Below are positions 35,775 to 45,296 of a stretch of 64,000 nt of DNA, piece after piece. The stretch's first letter is position 1; each line of letters opens with the position of its first letter. The position numbers were made by a program, and so were the translations under genes. A model generated the notes under the pieces. That model was given only the letters and a program-made list of their open reading frames with translations, was not told the origin of the DNA and did no database searches. The DNA lies in contig NZ_CP031093.1 in assembly GCF_004851605.1 (NCBI RefSeq), positions 2,108,001-2,172,000 of the forward strand. The letters are read 5' to 3'. Source of the DNA: Hydrocarboniclastica marina (GTDB taxonomy: Bacteria; Pseudomonadota; Gammaproteobacteria; Pseudomonadales; Oleiphilaceae).

Positions 35775-37445
35775 ATGTATTTATACGACGACTATGACCG
35801 TCGGATCCAGCAGGATCGGGTTAATCAGTTTCGGGAGCAGGTACAACGCTGGAGAAACGGCGAACTCTCTGAGGAAGAGATGCTGCCGTTAAGGCTTCAG
35901 AACGGCCTCTATATTCAGCGCCTGGCACCCATGCTTCGCATTGCCGTGCCCTACGGCACGCTCTCATCCCGGCAATTGAGGCAGCTTGCCCGTATCACCC
36001 GCGATTACGACAAGGGCTACGCCCACGTCACGACCCGTCAGAATATTCAGCTCAACTGGCCTGCGGTCGATGATGTCCCCGACATCCTGCAGGACCTGCT
36101 CGATGTTGAAATGCATGCGAACCAGACCAGCGGCAACTGCATCCGCAACACCACCACTGATGAGTTTGCTGGCGTAAATCCGGATGAACTGGAAGACCCC
36201 AGGCCCTACTGCGAGATTATCCGCCAATGGTCGACATTTCACCCTGAGTTCGCGTATCTGCCACGGAAGTTCAAGATTGCCGTTAACGCCTGCCCTGATC
36301 TGGATCGGGCTGCGGTGCAGGTGCATGACATCGGCGTCGAGCTGGTGCGTAACGAAAATGGCGAGCGTGGATTCCGCATATACGCAGGCGGTGGTCTCGG
36401 CCGGACACCGATGGTTGGACCGATCATCCGGGACTTCCTGCCTGAACTGGACCTACTGACTTACCTCGAGTCCATCGTGCGGGTATATAACCGCTACGGT
36501 CGCCGCGACAATAAGTTCAAGGCCCGCATCAAGATCCTGGTGAAGGCCCTCGGTGCTGAAGTCTTCGCCGGAAAAGTCGAGCAGGAGTGGGAAGCCGTGC
36601 GCGAATCCCGCACCCGGCTGACACCTGAAGCGGTTGCACGGTACAAGACCTATTTCCGGGAGCCCGCTTATGAGCAGCTCACCGACGGGCCAGGCGAACT
36701 CAGCGACAAGCGTACGACGGATAATGAGTTCTCCAAGTGGCTCTCGCGCAACGTTCAGCCACATAAAAAACCCGGCTACGCGATAGTAACGCTGACAGTC
36801 AAGAAAACCGGTGTGCCCCCAGGGGACATTACTGACAAGCAGCTTGAGCGCATCGCCGATCTGGCCGATCAGTATAGCTTCGGAGAAGTCAGGACTACCC
36901 ATCATCAGAACGTCGTCCTGGCCGATGTGCCCCAACGCGATCTGTACGATCTGTGGCAGGCTATCCGCCCGCTGGGCTTTGCGACGGCGAACCTCGGGTT
37001 GCTAACCGACATCATTTGCTGCCCCGGTGGCGACTATTGCGCCCTGGCCAACGCCAAGTCTATCCCCGTAGCGGAAATGATCCAGCGTCGATTTGACAAC
37101 CTCGACTATATTCATGATCTGGGCGAGATCGAACTCAACATTTCAGGGTGCATGAACGCCTGTGGTCATCACCATGTCGGCAACATAGGCGTACTCGGGG
37201 TCGACAAGAAGGGTCTGGAGTTTTACCAGGTGTCGCTAGGCGGCTCATCCCAGCGGGATGCTGAAGTCGGCAAGATTCTCGGCCCCTCCTTTGCACGGGA
37301 CGACATGGACGATGTGGTAGAAAAGATCATCAACGTCTACGTCGAGAACCGGACCGAAGAAGAGCGCTTCATAGACACCTATCGCCGCCTCGGCATAGAG
37401 CCGTTCAAGCAGCGCGTTTACGACAAGGAACCGGCCCATGCATAA
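35775..37445 (+). CDS. cysI: Sulfite reductase haemoprotein (CysI/NirA type)
   Basis: Six-electron reduction of sulfite to sulfide, using sirohaem and a [4Fe-4S] cluster. The 556-aa protein has the duplicated ferredoxin-like repeats and cluster/sirohaem ligands in CCPGGDYCALANAKSI and ISGCMNACGHHHVGNIGV. These follow the Cys-x5-Cys and Cys-x3-Cys pattern of the sulfite/nitrite reductase family. The ATG at 35775 (MYLYDDYDRRIQQDRVNQF) is the usual family start. Its ATG partner, DUF934, follows with an 8-nt overlap, a pairing typical of assimilatory sulfite reduction in Pseudomonas. Nitrite reduction cannot be excluded by sequence alone. Confidence 0.92.
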   Translation: MYLYDDYDRRIQQDRVNQFREQVQRWRNGELSEEEMLPLRLQNGLYIQRLAPMLRIAVPYGTLSSRQLRQLARITRDYDKGYAHVTTRQNIQLNWPAVDDVPDILQDLLDVEMHANQTSGNCIRNTTTDEFAGVNPDELEDPRPYCEIIRQWSTFHPEFAYLPRKFKIAVNACPDLDRAAVQVHDIGVELVRNENGERGFRIYAGGGLGRTPMVGPIIRDFLPELDLLTYLESIVRVYNRYGRRDNKFKARIKILVKALGAEVFAGKVEQEWEAVRESRTRLTPEAVARYKTYFREPAYEQLTDGPGELSDKRTTDNEFSKWLSRNVQPHKKPGYAIVTLTVKKTGVPPGDITDKQLERIADLADQYSFGEVRTTHHQNVVLADVPQRDLYDLWQAIRPLGFATANLGLLTDIICCPGGDYCALANAKSIPVAEMIQRRFDNLDYIHDLGEIELNISGCMNACGHHHVGNIGVLGVDKKGLEFYQVSLGGSSQRDAEVGKILGPSFARDDMDDVVEKIINVYVENRTEEERFIDTYRRLGIEPFKQRVYDKEPAHA

Positions 37446-37938
37446 CGTGATTCTACGTGACGGGACGGTCGCTGAAGACAAATGGAAACTGGTTGAGCAG
37501 ACTGATGACGACAGCGCGGTCAAACCTGATGGGGGATCAGTGATCGTTCCATTGTCGTGGTGGCTGGACAACCGTAGCTCTGTGTCGGGTGACAAGAATA
37601 TCGGTATATGGTTCGACAGCAGTGATGAGCCGGAGATGCTGGGTGAAGAATGCCAGTCCGTTCCCATCATCGCCGTGAATTTTCCCAAGTTTACGGATGG
37701 GCGGGGCTATAGCATCGCTCGCCTGCTACGCGAACGCTACCATTTCCCCAACGAACTGCGCGCGATAGGCGACGTGTTACTGGACCAGCTTTTCTACATG
37801 AAGCGCTGCGGGTTCGACACCTTTAAACTGCGAGCGGACAAAGACGTGGCGAAAGCACAGGCGAATCTGTCGGTTTTCGGCGACAGCTACCAGGCGGCCT
37901 TCGACCAGCAGGATCCGCTCTTTCGCAGACGCTTCTGA
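37438..37938 (+). CDS. DUF934 protein linked to sulfite reduction
   Basis: A 166-aa protein of the DUF934 family. KFTDGRGYSIARLLRER and LRAIGDVLLDQLFYMKRCGFDTF are the conserved segments. It overlaps the sulfite reductase gene by 8 nt. The family is almost always next to cysI or cysH and is thought to serve sulfite reduction, perhaps in place of the CysJ flavoprotein or as an assembly aid; its biochemistry is not established. Confidence 0.9.
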   Translation: MHNVILRDGTVAEDKWKLVEQTDDDSAVKPDGGSVIVPLSWWLDNRSSVSGDKNIGIWFDSSDEPEMLGEECQSVPIIAVNFPKFTDGRGYSIARLLRERYHFPNELRAIGDVLLDQLFYMKRCGFDTFKLRADKDVAKAQANLSVFGDSYQAAFDQQDPLFRRRF

Positions 37939-37948
37939 CCACGAATGA

Positions 37949-37986
37949 GCTCCGCCTCTTCCGCTCACTGCAGAAGGCGGCGGAGC
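37949..37986 (+). terminator. Hairpin after the DUF934 gene
   Basis: GCTCCGCC (37949-37956) pairs with GGCGGAGC (37979-37986) across a 22-nt loop. It lies between two convergent genes but has no clear T-run, so termination there is only likely. Confidence 0.35.
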
Positions 37987-38039
37987 GTTAATTACGCTTC
38001 CCGCCAGGCACCAGCCTTGCCGGCTAAATACCGGCGGGA

Positions 38040-39032
38040 CTAGGCGTGGTCATGCGCCAGCACTACACGGCCGTGTGCTTCGCCTTTAAGGAACGCTGAA
38101 AGCGCGTCCTGCAGTTGATCCATCCCGATCACGCGGGCATCTTCTTCGCTGATGGGACAACGCCACTCCCCCGACAGTTTCTTCCACATGCTCTCTTTTC
38201 GCGATAGTGGAATTTCAACCGAGTCTACCCCCAGCAGGTTCACGCCCCGGAGGATAAAGGGAAACACAGCCGTCGGGATACCAGTCCCCGCCGCGAGGCC
38301 GCAAGCAGCAACACTTCCACCTGGCATCAGCCGCTTGATAATCTCAGCCAATGGGGGGCCGCCAACCGTATCGACAGCGCCCGCGAACTCCGGCTTGAGT
38401 ACCGGTTTTTTCGTCTCCTCCAGAAACTCCCTGCCCTCGATCCGGACAGCACCATGCTTCTTTAGCGCGTCGGCCTGGTCAGGCTTACCGCTGACCGCCA
38501 CCACATCGAAACCCTGACTGGTCAGCAACTCAACCGCGACACTACCAACCCCCCCGCTGGCGCCCGTCACCAATACTGGCCCCTGGCCTTTTGCCAGCCC
38601 TGCCTCTATCAGCTTATTGACGCAGAGCGCGGCGGTAAGCCCAGCGGTACCATAAACCATGGCGGTGCGGCTGTCCCAGCCTGTCGGCATTTGCACACAC
38701 CAGCCGCGCGGTACACGAATGTACTGCCCGAAGCCGCCGTCGGTTTCCATGCCCAGGTCATAACCGGTGACGATCACATGGCTGCCTTTGGGTAAGTCGT
38801 TTGAAGCAGACTCAACCACCTCCCCCGCCGCGTCGATGCCGGGTGTGTGGGGAAAGTTACGGGTCACCCCTTTATTGCCGCTGGCGGAAAGCGCATCTTT
38901 GAAGTTCAGTGAGGAGTGATCCACCCGAATCAGAACATCGCCTTCCGGCAGATCACCAAAGCTCTGGGGGGTGATACGGCCAGCGAATTTGCCGTCCTCT
39001 TCAAATACTCGCCATGCCTTGAAATCAGCCAT
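38040..39032 (-). CDS. acuI: Acrylyl-CoA/quinone reductase-like MDR enzyme (AcuI/YhdH)
   Basis: A 330-aa zinc-free medium-chain dehydrogenase/reductase. Family hallmarks are HSSLNFKDALSASGNKGVTR, FPHTPGIDAAGEVVES and the NADPH-binding loop VTGASGGVGSVAVELL. AcuI reduces acryloyl-CoA to propionyl-CoA with NADPH, which detoxifies acrylate from DMSP breakdown in marine bacteria; E. coli YhdH does the same. No dmd or ddd genes are nearby. It lies 55 nt downstream of sohB on the same strand. Confidence 0.9.
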   Translation of the reverse strand: MADFKAWRVFEEDGKFAGRITPQSFGDLPEGDVLIRVDHSSLNFKDALSASGNKGVTRNFPHTPGIDAAGEVVESASNDLPKGSHVIVTGYDLGMETDGGFGQYIRVPRGWCVQMPTGWDSRTAMVYGTAGLTAALCVNKLIEAGLAKGQGPVLVTGASGGVGSVAVELLTSQGFDVVAVSGKPDQADALKKHGAVRIEGREFLEETKKPVLKPEFAGAVDTVGGPPLAEIIKRLMPGGSVAACGLAAGTGIPTAVFPFILRGVNLLGVDSVEIPLSRKESMWKKLSGEWRCPISEEDARVIGMDQLQDALSAFLKGEAHGRVVLAHDHA

Positions 39033-39087
39033 ACGTTTTCTCCCTTAAAAATTTCGATTTATCCGGGCCGGACAGTCAGCCGGGAAA

Positions 39088-40146
39088 CTACCCGCCAAAA
39101 CGGCCGCCCCGGACTAGCTCCGCCATTCCCAGAAATAGCTTCTCGGCTCCAGCACTGACGCCAATACCGATCTTTTCGGACAGACTGTGATGCCGTTCGT
39201 AGCTGACTTTATAGACGTCCGCAGCCGCGCACGCTTCGATGAGATACTGGTCTGATGTCATCAACTCGTCGACCAGCGAAACTTCGAGGGCACGCTGGCC
39301 AAACCAGATGTCGCCAGTCGCCACCTCATCTATTGCAACTGCGGGCCTGCGTTCAGCGACGTATTGTTTGAACAGCGTATGGGTGTCCTGCAGATCATCC
39401 AGAAACTTCTCCCTACCTTTCTCTGTGTTTTCGCCAAACACAGTGAGCGTCCGCTTGTGCTCGCCAGCAGTGAGAACCTCATAGTCGACATCATGCTTCT
39501 TCAGAAGCCGGTGAAAGTTGGGTAACTGGGCCACAACACCGATAGAGCCCACCACCGCAAAGGGTGAGGCTACTATACGGTCCGCCACACAGGCCATCAT
39601 ATAACCGCCACTGGCAGCGACCTTGTCAACACAGGCCGTAAGCGGCAGTTTTGCCTGACGTATGCGGTCCAGTTGAGCCGCCGCCAGTCCATAGGCATGA
39701 ACCAGTCCACCACCGCTCTCAAGCTTTACAACGACGCGGTCGGTGTCAGGTCTGGCGACCGCAAGTACAGCACTGATGCACTGCCGGAGGCTACGGGTGT
39801 CACTGGCCTTGATGTCGCCGTTGAAATCCAGCACAAATACGCGAGGTCTCAGATCCTGATCACTGGCGTTCTCGCTCGACTTCGCGCTTTTGCGCTTCTG
39901 CTTTTCGTCTTTCTTTTGCCGCTTGAGCCACGCTTTGCGCTCGTGCGCTGCCAGCATTTTGTGCTGAACGGCTTTCTTCATACTGTCGAACTTGTCGTTA
40001 AGTCGCTCGACGCGTATTTCGCCATCCTGATGCCGGTGCCGGCTACGCTGGGTCACCGAGACCAGCGCAATGATAACCACAAGAACCGCCGCTACTATCG
40101 TCACAGCCTTGGCCAGAAAAAGACCGTAGTCAGTCAGAAACTCCAA
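39088..40146 (-). CDS. sohB: Signal peptide peptidase-like protease SohB
   Basis: A 352-aa inner-membrane serine protease of the S49 family. It has an N-terminal helix (DYGLFLAKAVTIVAAVLVVI), a basic, charged linker, and the protease domain with the catalytic Ser in KVAASGGYMMACVADR and the catalytic Lys in LTAGEHKRTL, a Ser-Lys dyad facing the periplasm. E. coli sohB was found as a multicopy suppressor of htrA (degP). A separate long region 40147-40456 lies upstream. Confidence 0.93.
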   Translation of the reverse strand: MEFLTDYGLFLAKAVTIVAAVLVVIIALVSVTQRSRHRHQDGEIRVERLNDKFDSMKKAVQHKMLAAHERKAWLKRQKKDEKQKRKSAKSSENASDQDLRPRVFVLDFNGDIKASDTRSLRQCISAVLAVARPDTDRVVVKLESGGGLVHAYGLAAAQLDRIRQAKLPLTACVDKVAASGGYMMACVADRIVASPFAVVGSIGVVAQLPNFHRLLKKHDVDYEVLTAGEHKRTLTVFGENTEKGREKFLDDLQDTHTLFKQYVAERRPAVAIDEVATGDIWFGQRALEVSLVDELMTSDQYLIEACAAADVYKVSYERHHSLSEKIGIGVSAGAEKLFLGMAELVRGGRFGG

Positions 40147-40264
40147 TGTGTTCTCCTACCGCCATGTTAAAACAAACCCGACTGCAGACAGGTCCGCAAA
40201 CCCCGCAGCATACCAGCCTGGAAGGCTTTTTGGGCCGTGCTCCCTGTTCAGTTCGTCACAATAT

Positions 40265-40280
40265 TAAAACAAGCGTTTGA
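40265..40280. promoter_or_regulatory. AAAC-N4-GTTT palindrome, possible fatty-acid regulator site
   Basis: TAAAACAAGCGTTTGA is an imperfect palindrome; its complement, TCAAACGCTTGTTTTA, resembles sites of PsrA/FadR-like TetR regulators (GAAAC, 2-4 nt, GTTTC). It ends 6 nt before the -35 box of a promoter for the SCP2 gene and also lies upstream of sohB. The assignment is from pattern only. Confidence 0.3.
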
Positions 40281-40286
40281 TCGAGC

Positions 40287-40315
40287 TTGACACTACGCAC
40301 CGTCGCCCCTAAAGT
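40287..40315 (+). promoter_or_regulatory. Sigma-70 promoter of the SCP2 gene
   Basis: TTGACA (40287-40292), a 17-bp spacer and TAAAGT (40310-40315). The transcript would have a leader of about 135 nt before the ATG at 40457. The rest of the 40147-40456 interval has no gene. Confidence 0.5.
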
Positions 40316-40456
40316 CAGGCAGGTTTTACGCGCACGTTTTGACGGCATGTACCGATTAAGCATTACCAATGCGCTTACTGAGGCAGTGCCCGTCTTCCCC
40401 GCTCTTCGAGATGGGCCGGGGTTCGCTGAAAGTCATCCTGGAAGAAGGAACAGAGT

Positions 40457-40771
40457 ATGTCCGTGAGAAACACGTTTGAACAGATGGAAAAGAACTTCAA
40501 TCCTGAGGCAGCTGCTGGTCTGGATCTGGTCTTCCAGTTCGACATCGAAGATGACCAGCCCTACCACCTGATCATCAAGGATGGTACCTGCGACCTCAAA
40601 GACGGCCCACACCCTGATCCGTCTGTCACCCTGATCATGAACTCCGAGACGCTGAACGGTATCGTCAGCGGTGAGACTGACGGCATGCAGGCGTTCATGG
40701 CCGGCCAGCTTCGCGCCGAAGGCGACATGATGCTGGCGACCAAGCTGGGCGAGCTCTTCAGCGTTAACTGA
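40457..40771 (+). CDS. SCP2 sterol/lipid-binding domain protein
   Basis: A 104-aa, single-domain SCP2 protein: FEQMEKNFNPEAAAGLDLVF, then LIIKDGTCDLKDGPHPDPSV and MQAFMAGQLRAEGDMMLATK. This fold has a hydrophobic tunnel that binds fatty acyl chains; stand-alone bacterial SCP2 proteins are presumed lipid carriers. It has its own promoter and a strong terminator, so it is a single-gene unit, with a possible fatty-acid operator upstream. Confidence 0.9.
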   Translation: MSVRNTFEQMEKNFNPEAAAGLDLVFQFDIEDDQPYHLIIKDGTCDLKDGPHPDPSVTLIMNSETLNGIVSGETDGMQAFMAGQLRAEGDMMLATKLGELFSVN

Positions 40772-40781
40772 TCGCTTCAGC

Positions 40782-40818
40782 AAAAAAAATCCCCGGGTCT
40801 CGGCCCGGGGATTTTTTT
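40782..40818. terminator. Bidirectional intrinsic terminator
   Basis: An A-run, ATCCCCGGG, a 6-nt loop, CCCGGGGAT and a T-run form a symmetrical rho-independent terminator between two convergent genes, serving the SCP2 gene on the plus strand and the membrane-protein gene on the minus strand. Confidence 0.92.
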
Positions 40819-40835
40819 ATGCTCAGAAAAAGTTT

Positions 40836-41486
40836 TCACTGCCAGTTAGAAACCGCTGACCTGGCTTCATCGTTAACAGCCACAGCATTGATACCGTTCT
40901 GGCCCAACAACACGTTGTAAATTGCATTGTTGCGCAAGGGCATGTACGTGGCACTGCCGAACTGGCTCTCAACCAGAGGCAGTTCCAGCTTCTGGTCCAA
41001 CGCCCAAAAATCTACCCAGCCGCCGCCTGCCAGGCCATGCACCGTCGGCCTTCTGTTCCGGGCTTCTTCCAACGCCATATAGCGCCCGCTTAACCTCTCC
41101 AGCTTGTAGGCCGGCTTCAGCCCCAGCCACTGCAACGGACCGGAGAACCGGAGTACGCGTGCATCAAGCTGCCACTGATCGCCTTCAAGGAGATACGCCT
41201 GCCGACCGCCGGGCAGCGCTTCAGAAGCGAGGCTCAGCGACCATTGCTGAGGTCCGGCCTGACGTATGGTTACTGTGGCGACTGTTTCCTGCTGGCTTAA
41301 TCGGTAGTAGCTGGTGAGGTCCCACGCGAGCAGAAAAAGAAAAACCCCCAGCAGTATAAAACTGAAGGCTGCCGTTCCTTTCAGCCAGCCGAGCAGCCAC
41401 CGGGGGCGAAGAAAGAAAAGCAAGCCCGCGAGGGTCAATACAGCAGCCGCGACAAACAGCCACACCGTGGCACTTCCGGACATCAT
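40836..41486 (-). CDS. Uncharacterised two-helix membrane protein
   Basis: A 216-aa protein with two N-terminal membrane helices (VWLFVAAAVLTLAGLLFFL and FSFILLGVFLFLLAWDL) and a hydrophilic, probably periplasmic domain with beta-strand character (TVATVTIRQAGPQQWSLSLA, LLEGDQWQLDARVLRFSG). It resembles proteins loosely annotated as cation/multidrug efflux pump in Pseudomonas, but it is too short and has none of the features of a transporter. It is downstream of fimL by 27 nt and may be co-transcribed with it. Confidence 0.7.
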   Translation of the reverse strand: MMSGSATVWLFVAAAVLTLAGLLFFLRPRWLLGWLKGTAAFSFILLGVFLFLLAWDLTSYYRLSQQETVATVTIRQAGPQQWSLSLASEALPGGRQAYLLEGDQWQLDARVLRFSGPLQWLGLKPAYKLERLSGRYMALEEARNRRPTVHGLAGGGWVDFWALDQKLELPLVESQFGSATYMPLRNNAIYNVLLGQNGINAVAVNDEARSAVSNWQ

Positions 41487-41513
41487 AGACGCTTCCTGGT
41501 CGGCGACGGTTGC

Positions 41514-43223
41514 TTAAAGCCCGATTTCCTGCAGTGAGCTCTGGGCAAGTTTCAACAGATCCGGGTTGCGATCGCCTTCGTTACCCAGCCCTTCTATATA
41601 GTACTCCAGCGACGTCAGTGCATCTGCCAGCGCTTCGAGCACTGCGGTGGAGGGACTGCCCTCACGGGCCAGCAGTTCGCTTTCGATGCTTTGCGCAACG
41701 CGGGCAAGCACCTCTGCCGCTTCGTGATCCTCAAGCATGAAGAGCCCGCCCCAGATACTCCGGAGCGTACCCGGCAGATTGGCCAGGTGCATGCGGTCAA
41801 AATCTGACTCAAGAAACGCTGTAATCGCTCTCTTTGCCAGCGTCAACGCCGCGCGCGCCTCATCCGTAACGACTATAAGAGCCTCTCTCACGTACAGGCT
41901 GACTTCGTCTTTTGGATCGGTCTTGGCCAGCCGGTCGCTGTCCATGGTGATGCCGTGGGATACCATGAGTTTCGCGGCGTCTTCTATTCCCAGTACGGCA
42001 TCAGCCACGCTGTACAGTTCAGTCTCGTTGGGGATGTGTTTGTCTTTGCTCCACTGCTTCAGCTTGACCGACTCCTGGGCCGCTATCGTACTGAGCTTGG
42101 TCAGATCGAGTATCAGCAACGTATTACTCAAACGGTCCAGCGACCCGGCAATCGCTCCGAGCTCCCCCGCATCCGGATCGATTCCACGCTCGATAATATC
42201 GAGCTTGTCCTTGAGCTGGTTGATCTCCTCCAGCAGTGCTTCTGATAGTGGCTTTAACACATCAGCACCGGGGCCATACAGGCGCCTGCGCCGCATCAGC
42301 AGTTGCTGTTCACTCAGCTCTGCCGGAGCGATCCCATAGGCATCGAGAACCTGGCGAACTTCAGGATTGGCAGAACCGCTGCGGAACAGAATATAGACAA
42401 GATCCCGGTAGAGGGAATCAGGAGCCGCCTTCTCGAGCGCATTCCGGCCAACTACGGCGGTCTCCTTAATGTAGCGCTCAAGCCGCATCAACAGCCGTTT
42501 CCGGGGCTTTTCTGCACCGATGTCCCGATCAATCATTGCCTGTAGAACGGTCGCTACCAAACACCAGACCTGCCCCATGGGCGCGCCGTTACTTAAGCGG
42601 GCCATGCCTATCGCAGCTCGCCCGATGAGCTTTTTGCCGACGATAAGGTTCCGATCGCGCAAAAGACACAACAGCCCTATCTGGTACATGAGGCGGAAAC
42701 GCCGGGCATGAATCCTAAACTCCTCGGCCGTCGCAGGCTCCAGCGCTTTAAACTGGTACACCGCGCAAAAATCTGGCCGGCGTTCCGGATCGGCCTCGAA
42801 AAAGTACGAATCTGCGTAGGGCTTCTGCCTTCCCGCTTCACGAAGCTCGTTGATACTCGGCAACAACAGTTCGGGGTGATCTGCCCGTTCGCGCTGATAG
42901 TATTCGATGTAGCGACGTAACGTGAAAAGCGCATTACTCAACGCAGTCAGCAGATGGTTCTTGTCGTTGGCAGCACCGACGGGTATCTCATTCGCGAGCC
43001 CGACCGCTTCCTGGCATAACAGGGTACCCCCGCGAAGTTCGACGAGAATAAAAATGCCCCGCAGTTGATTCAGAAAATCAACACAGTTCTGGAGGTCTTC
43101 GCCGCTCTCGCGGTTCTCCTGAAAGCGCTCCAGCCCCTGCTCCGCCTCGCGGATAGTATTCTCTATCTCGCCTTTTACCAGGTCGAAGGACTGCGATTTC
43201 GTCGCTATTGACGATTGGACCAT
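41514..43223 (-). CDS. fimL: FimL, regulator of type IV pili and cAMP signalling
   Basis: A 569-aa protein similar to P. aeruginosa FimL, which resembles the N-terminal part of ChpA but lacks phosphorylatable histidines. FimL links the Chp system to adenylate cyclase CyaB and FimV at the poles, promoting twitching. Matching segments are AEQGLERFQENRESGEDLQNC (first part), HARRFRLMYQIGLLCLLRD, and the Hpt-like helical C-terminus (LPGTLRSIWGGLFMLEDHEA). AGGAAG precedes the ATG. In P. aeruginosa too, fimL lies near nhaB, dnaQ and rnhA, which supports the name. Confidence 0.88.
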   Translation of the reverse strand: MVQSSIATKSQSFDLVKGEIENTIREAEQGLERFQENRESGEDLQNCVDFLNQLRGIFILVELRGGTLLCQEAVGLANEIPVGAANDKNHLLTALSNALFTLRRYIEYYQRERADHPELLLPSINELREAGRQKPYADSYFFEADPERRPDFCAVYQFKALEPATAEEFRIHARRFRLMYQIGLLCLLRDRNLIVGKKLIGRAAIGMARLSNGAPMGQVWCLVATVLQAMIDRDIGAEKPRKRLLMRLERYIKETAVVGRNALEKAAPDSLYRDLVYILFRSGSANPEVRQVLDAYGIAPAELSEQQLLMRRRRLYGPGADVLKPLSEALLEEINQLKDKLDIIERGIDPDAGELGAIAGSLDRLSNTLLILDLTKLSTIAAQESVKLKQWSKDKHIPNETELYSVADAVLGIEDAAKLMVSHGITMDSDRLAKTDPKDEVSLYVREALIVVTDEARAALTLAKRAITAFLESDFDRMHLANLPGTLRSIWGGLFMLEDHEAAEVLARVAQSIESELLAREGSPSTAVLEALADALTSLEYYIEGLGNEGDRNPDLLKLAQSSLQEIGL

Positions 43224-43259
43224 ATAAAAACGCTTCCTGATTGTCTTGGCGAAGGTACG

Positions 43260-43475
43260 TTACCCTCTAGCCAGATCGGTCATTCGCTCGAATACAGACG
43301 CCAGATTTACCTGGCCCGCAACGGGACTATCTGCATGGGAGAGCACTGGAAGAACCTGGGAGAAGTGAAGCCTCAGGTTCCACAACAAATCCTCTGCGAG
43401 CCCGGGAATCGTAAGCGGAGCGTTTGGAAAGCTGAGCGCTCCGGCGGGGGTCGCGATCCGGGGTTCTGAGTGCAC
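43260..43475 (-). CDS. Possible small protein upstream of fimL
   Basis: A 71-codon frame from a GTG at 43475, ending 36 nt before fimL on the same strand. The product (LTIPGLAEDLLWNLRLHFSQ, SVFERMTDLARG) is protein-like in composition and shows moderate GC bias at third positions. No clear ribosome-binding site was found and I do not recognise the sequence, so it remains doubtful. Confidence 0.28.
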   Translation of the reverse strand: MHSEPRIATPAGALSFPNAPLTIPGLAEDLLWNLRLHFSQVLPVLSHADSPVAGQVNLASVFERMTDLARG

Positions 43476-43783
43476 GCCGGAACAGCCGGTTGAGAGTGGT
43501 TATGTGCCTGGGGTACATCCGCCCAGGAAAACGCGACCAAAGTTTCAGCTCACCTAACTTATAACACAAAATCTCGAATCCCCATGAAATCCACCTGCCC
43601 TCCGCTATTAGCCGAATACAGGGTCGGCAATACGTACACCCGGCACGTTTATTCCGAAGCATTCACCCCGAACTTGACGCTTCAAGGGTGCGACTCTCAA
43701 ATCTTAGTCTATTATCGACAATGTTTCCGGCCTCAAGTAATTTACGCAGCCCATCACCGATCAGTTCAGAGGAACACCCCGTA
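43476..43783. other. Promoter region of nhaB
   Basis: About 300 bp upstream of nhaB with no supported gene. GAGGA lies ahead of the nhaB ATG. No confident promoter hexamers were identified. Confidence 0.45.
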
Positions 43784-45283
43784 ATGATCACCACTTATCC
43801 CCAGGCGATTTTTGCCAACTTCCTTGGTAAAGCGCCCGCCTGGTATAAACAGGTTATCGTGCTCTTTCTCTTTATAAATCCGATCGTCTTTGCCCTTGAG
43901 CCCTTCCTCGCCGGCTGGCTGCTGATTGTCGAGTTCATCTTTACCCTGGCTATGGCGCTTAAGTGTTATCCCCTGCAGCCGGGCGGCCTACTCGCCATTG
44001 AAGCCGTTCTCATCGGCATGGTCGCCCCAGCCACCGTCTTCATGGAAGTGCAGAAGAATATAGAAGTCATCCTGTTGCTTGTATTCATGGTAGCGGGTAT
44101 TTACTTCATGAAAGACCTGCTGCTGTTCGCGTTCACTAAGATACTGGTAGGAATTCGCTCAAAATCAGCCCTTGCGCTGTTTTTCTCATTAACGGCTGCT
44201 TTCCTCTCAGCGTTCCTCGATGCGCTCACTGTAACTGCCGTGGTCATCAGCGTTACTGTCGGCTTTTTCGCGGTCTACCATAAGGTAGCTTCCGAACAGA
44301 CCGGCCAGGCCAATTACGACTACGGCACAGATAAAGGTGTGACGGAGCTGCACCGGGCAGACCTGGAATCCTTCAGAGCCTTTCTCCGCAGCTTGCTGAT
44401 GCATGCGGCGGTAGGAACAGCCCTGGGTGGCGTGGCAACCCAGGTTGGCGAACCACAGAACCTGATCATTGCAAAACGGCTGGGCTGGGACTTCGTCGAG
44501 TTTTTCAAGCACATGGCGATCGTATCGCTGCCGACGTTACTCGTGGGGCTCACTACCTGCGTACTGTTGGAAAAGACCCGTGTGTTCGGTTACGGCGAAC
44601 GCCTGCCCCGTGCGGTTCGAAAAATTCTTGAAGACTTCGCCCGCACCGAACAAAACAAGATGACCCTCCAGCACCGCAGCAACCTGGCCGTTCAGGCGGT
44701 GGTTGCCGTCCTGCTGATCCTTGGTCTGGCTTTTCATGTCGCAGAGGTCGGGCTGATCGGCCTGATGGTCATCGTTTTGGTCACCAGCTTTACCGGCATC
44801 GTCGATGAACATCAGATTGGCAAGGCATTTCAGGAGTCGCTGCCTTTCACCGCATTGCTGGTCGTCTTCTTCACCGTGGTGGGTGTAATTCACGAACTGC
44901 ACCTTTTCCAGGGCATCATCGACCTGGTGCTTAGTCTTCCGGTCGACCGCCAGCCGGGCATGCTGTTTCTTGCCAACGGCGTGCTTTCCGCGATCAGTGA
45001 CAACGTCTTTGTGGCGACGGTTTACATAGACGAGGTAACGAAGGTTTTCGAGGCGGGCCTGATTTCGCGGGAACATTTCGAAAAGCTGGCGGTTGCGATA
45101 AACACCGGTACGAATCTGCCCAGCGTGGCGACGCCAAATGGCCAGGCAGCGTTTCTCTTTCTGCTGACCTCGACCATTGCTCCGCTGGTGCGCCTTTCCT
45201 ACGGGAAAATGGTCGTCATGGCGTTGCCCTACGCCATCGTTATGGGCGCGACTGGGTTTATCATGGTCGAGTTCTTCCTCTAG
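43784..45283 (+). CDS. nhaB: Na+/H+ antiporter NhaB
   Basis: Inner-membrane antiporter that exports Na+ (3 H+ in for 2 Na+ out in E. coli). At 499 aa from the ATG at 43784 (E. coli 513) it starts [20 protein letters not shown], has about twelve helices, and contains the family segments [40 protein letters not shown] and [19 protein letters not shown]. It is what a marine or halotolerant cell would need for sodium homeostasis. The frame opens at 43688 but the earlier start would add 32 unfitting residues. Confidence 0.96.
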   Translation: MITTYPQAIFANFLGKAPAWYKQVIVLFLFINPIVFALEPFLAGWLLIVEFIFTLAMALKCYPLQPGGLLAIEAVLIGMVAPATVFMEVQKNIEVILLLVFMVAGIYFMKDLLLFAFTKILVGIRSKSALALFFSLTAAFLSAFLDALTVTAVVISVTVGFFAVYHKVASEQTGQANYDYGTDKGVTELHRADLESFRAFLRSLLMHAAVGTALGGVATQVGEPQNLIIAKRLGWDFVEFFKHMAIVSLPTLLVGLTTCVLLEKTRVFGYGERLPRAVRKILEDFARTEQNKMTLQHRSNLAVQAVVAVLLILGLAFHVAEVGLIGLMVIVLVTSFTGIVDEHQIGKAFQESLPFTALLVVFFTVVGVIHELHLFQGIIDLVLSLPVDRQPGMLFLANGVLSAISDNVFVATVYIDEVTKVFEAGLISREHFEKLAVAINTGTNLPSVATPNGQAAFLFLLTSTIAPLVRLSYGKMVVMALPYAIVMGATGFIMVEFFL

Positions 45284-45296
45284 ATTGCGATCAGCG

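Noticed and set aside
43215-43469. 84-codon plus-strand frame ahead of nhaB
   Set aside because: Starts within fimL on the opposite strand and has no protein-like character; the opposing frame at 43260-43475 is more plausible.
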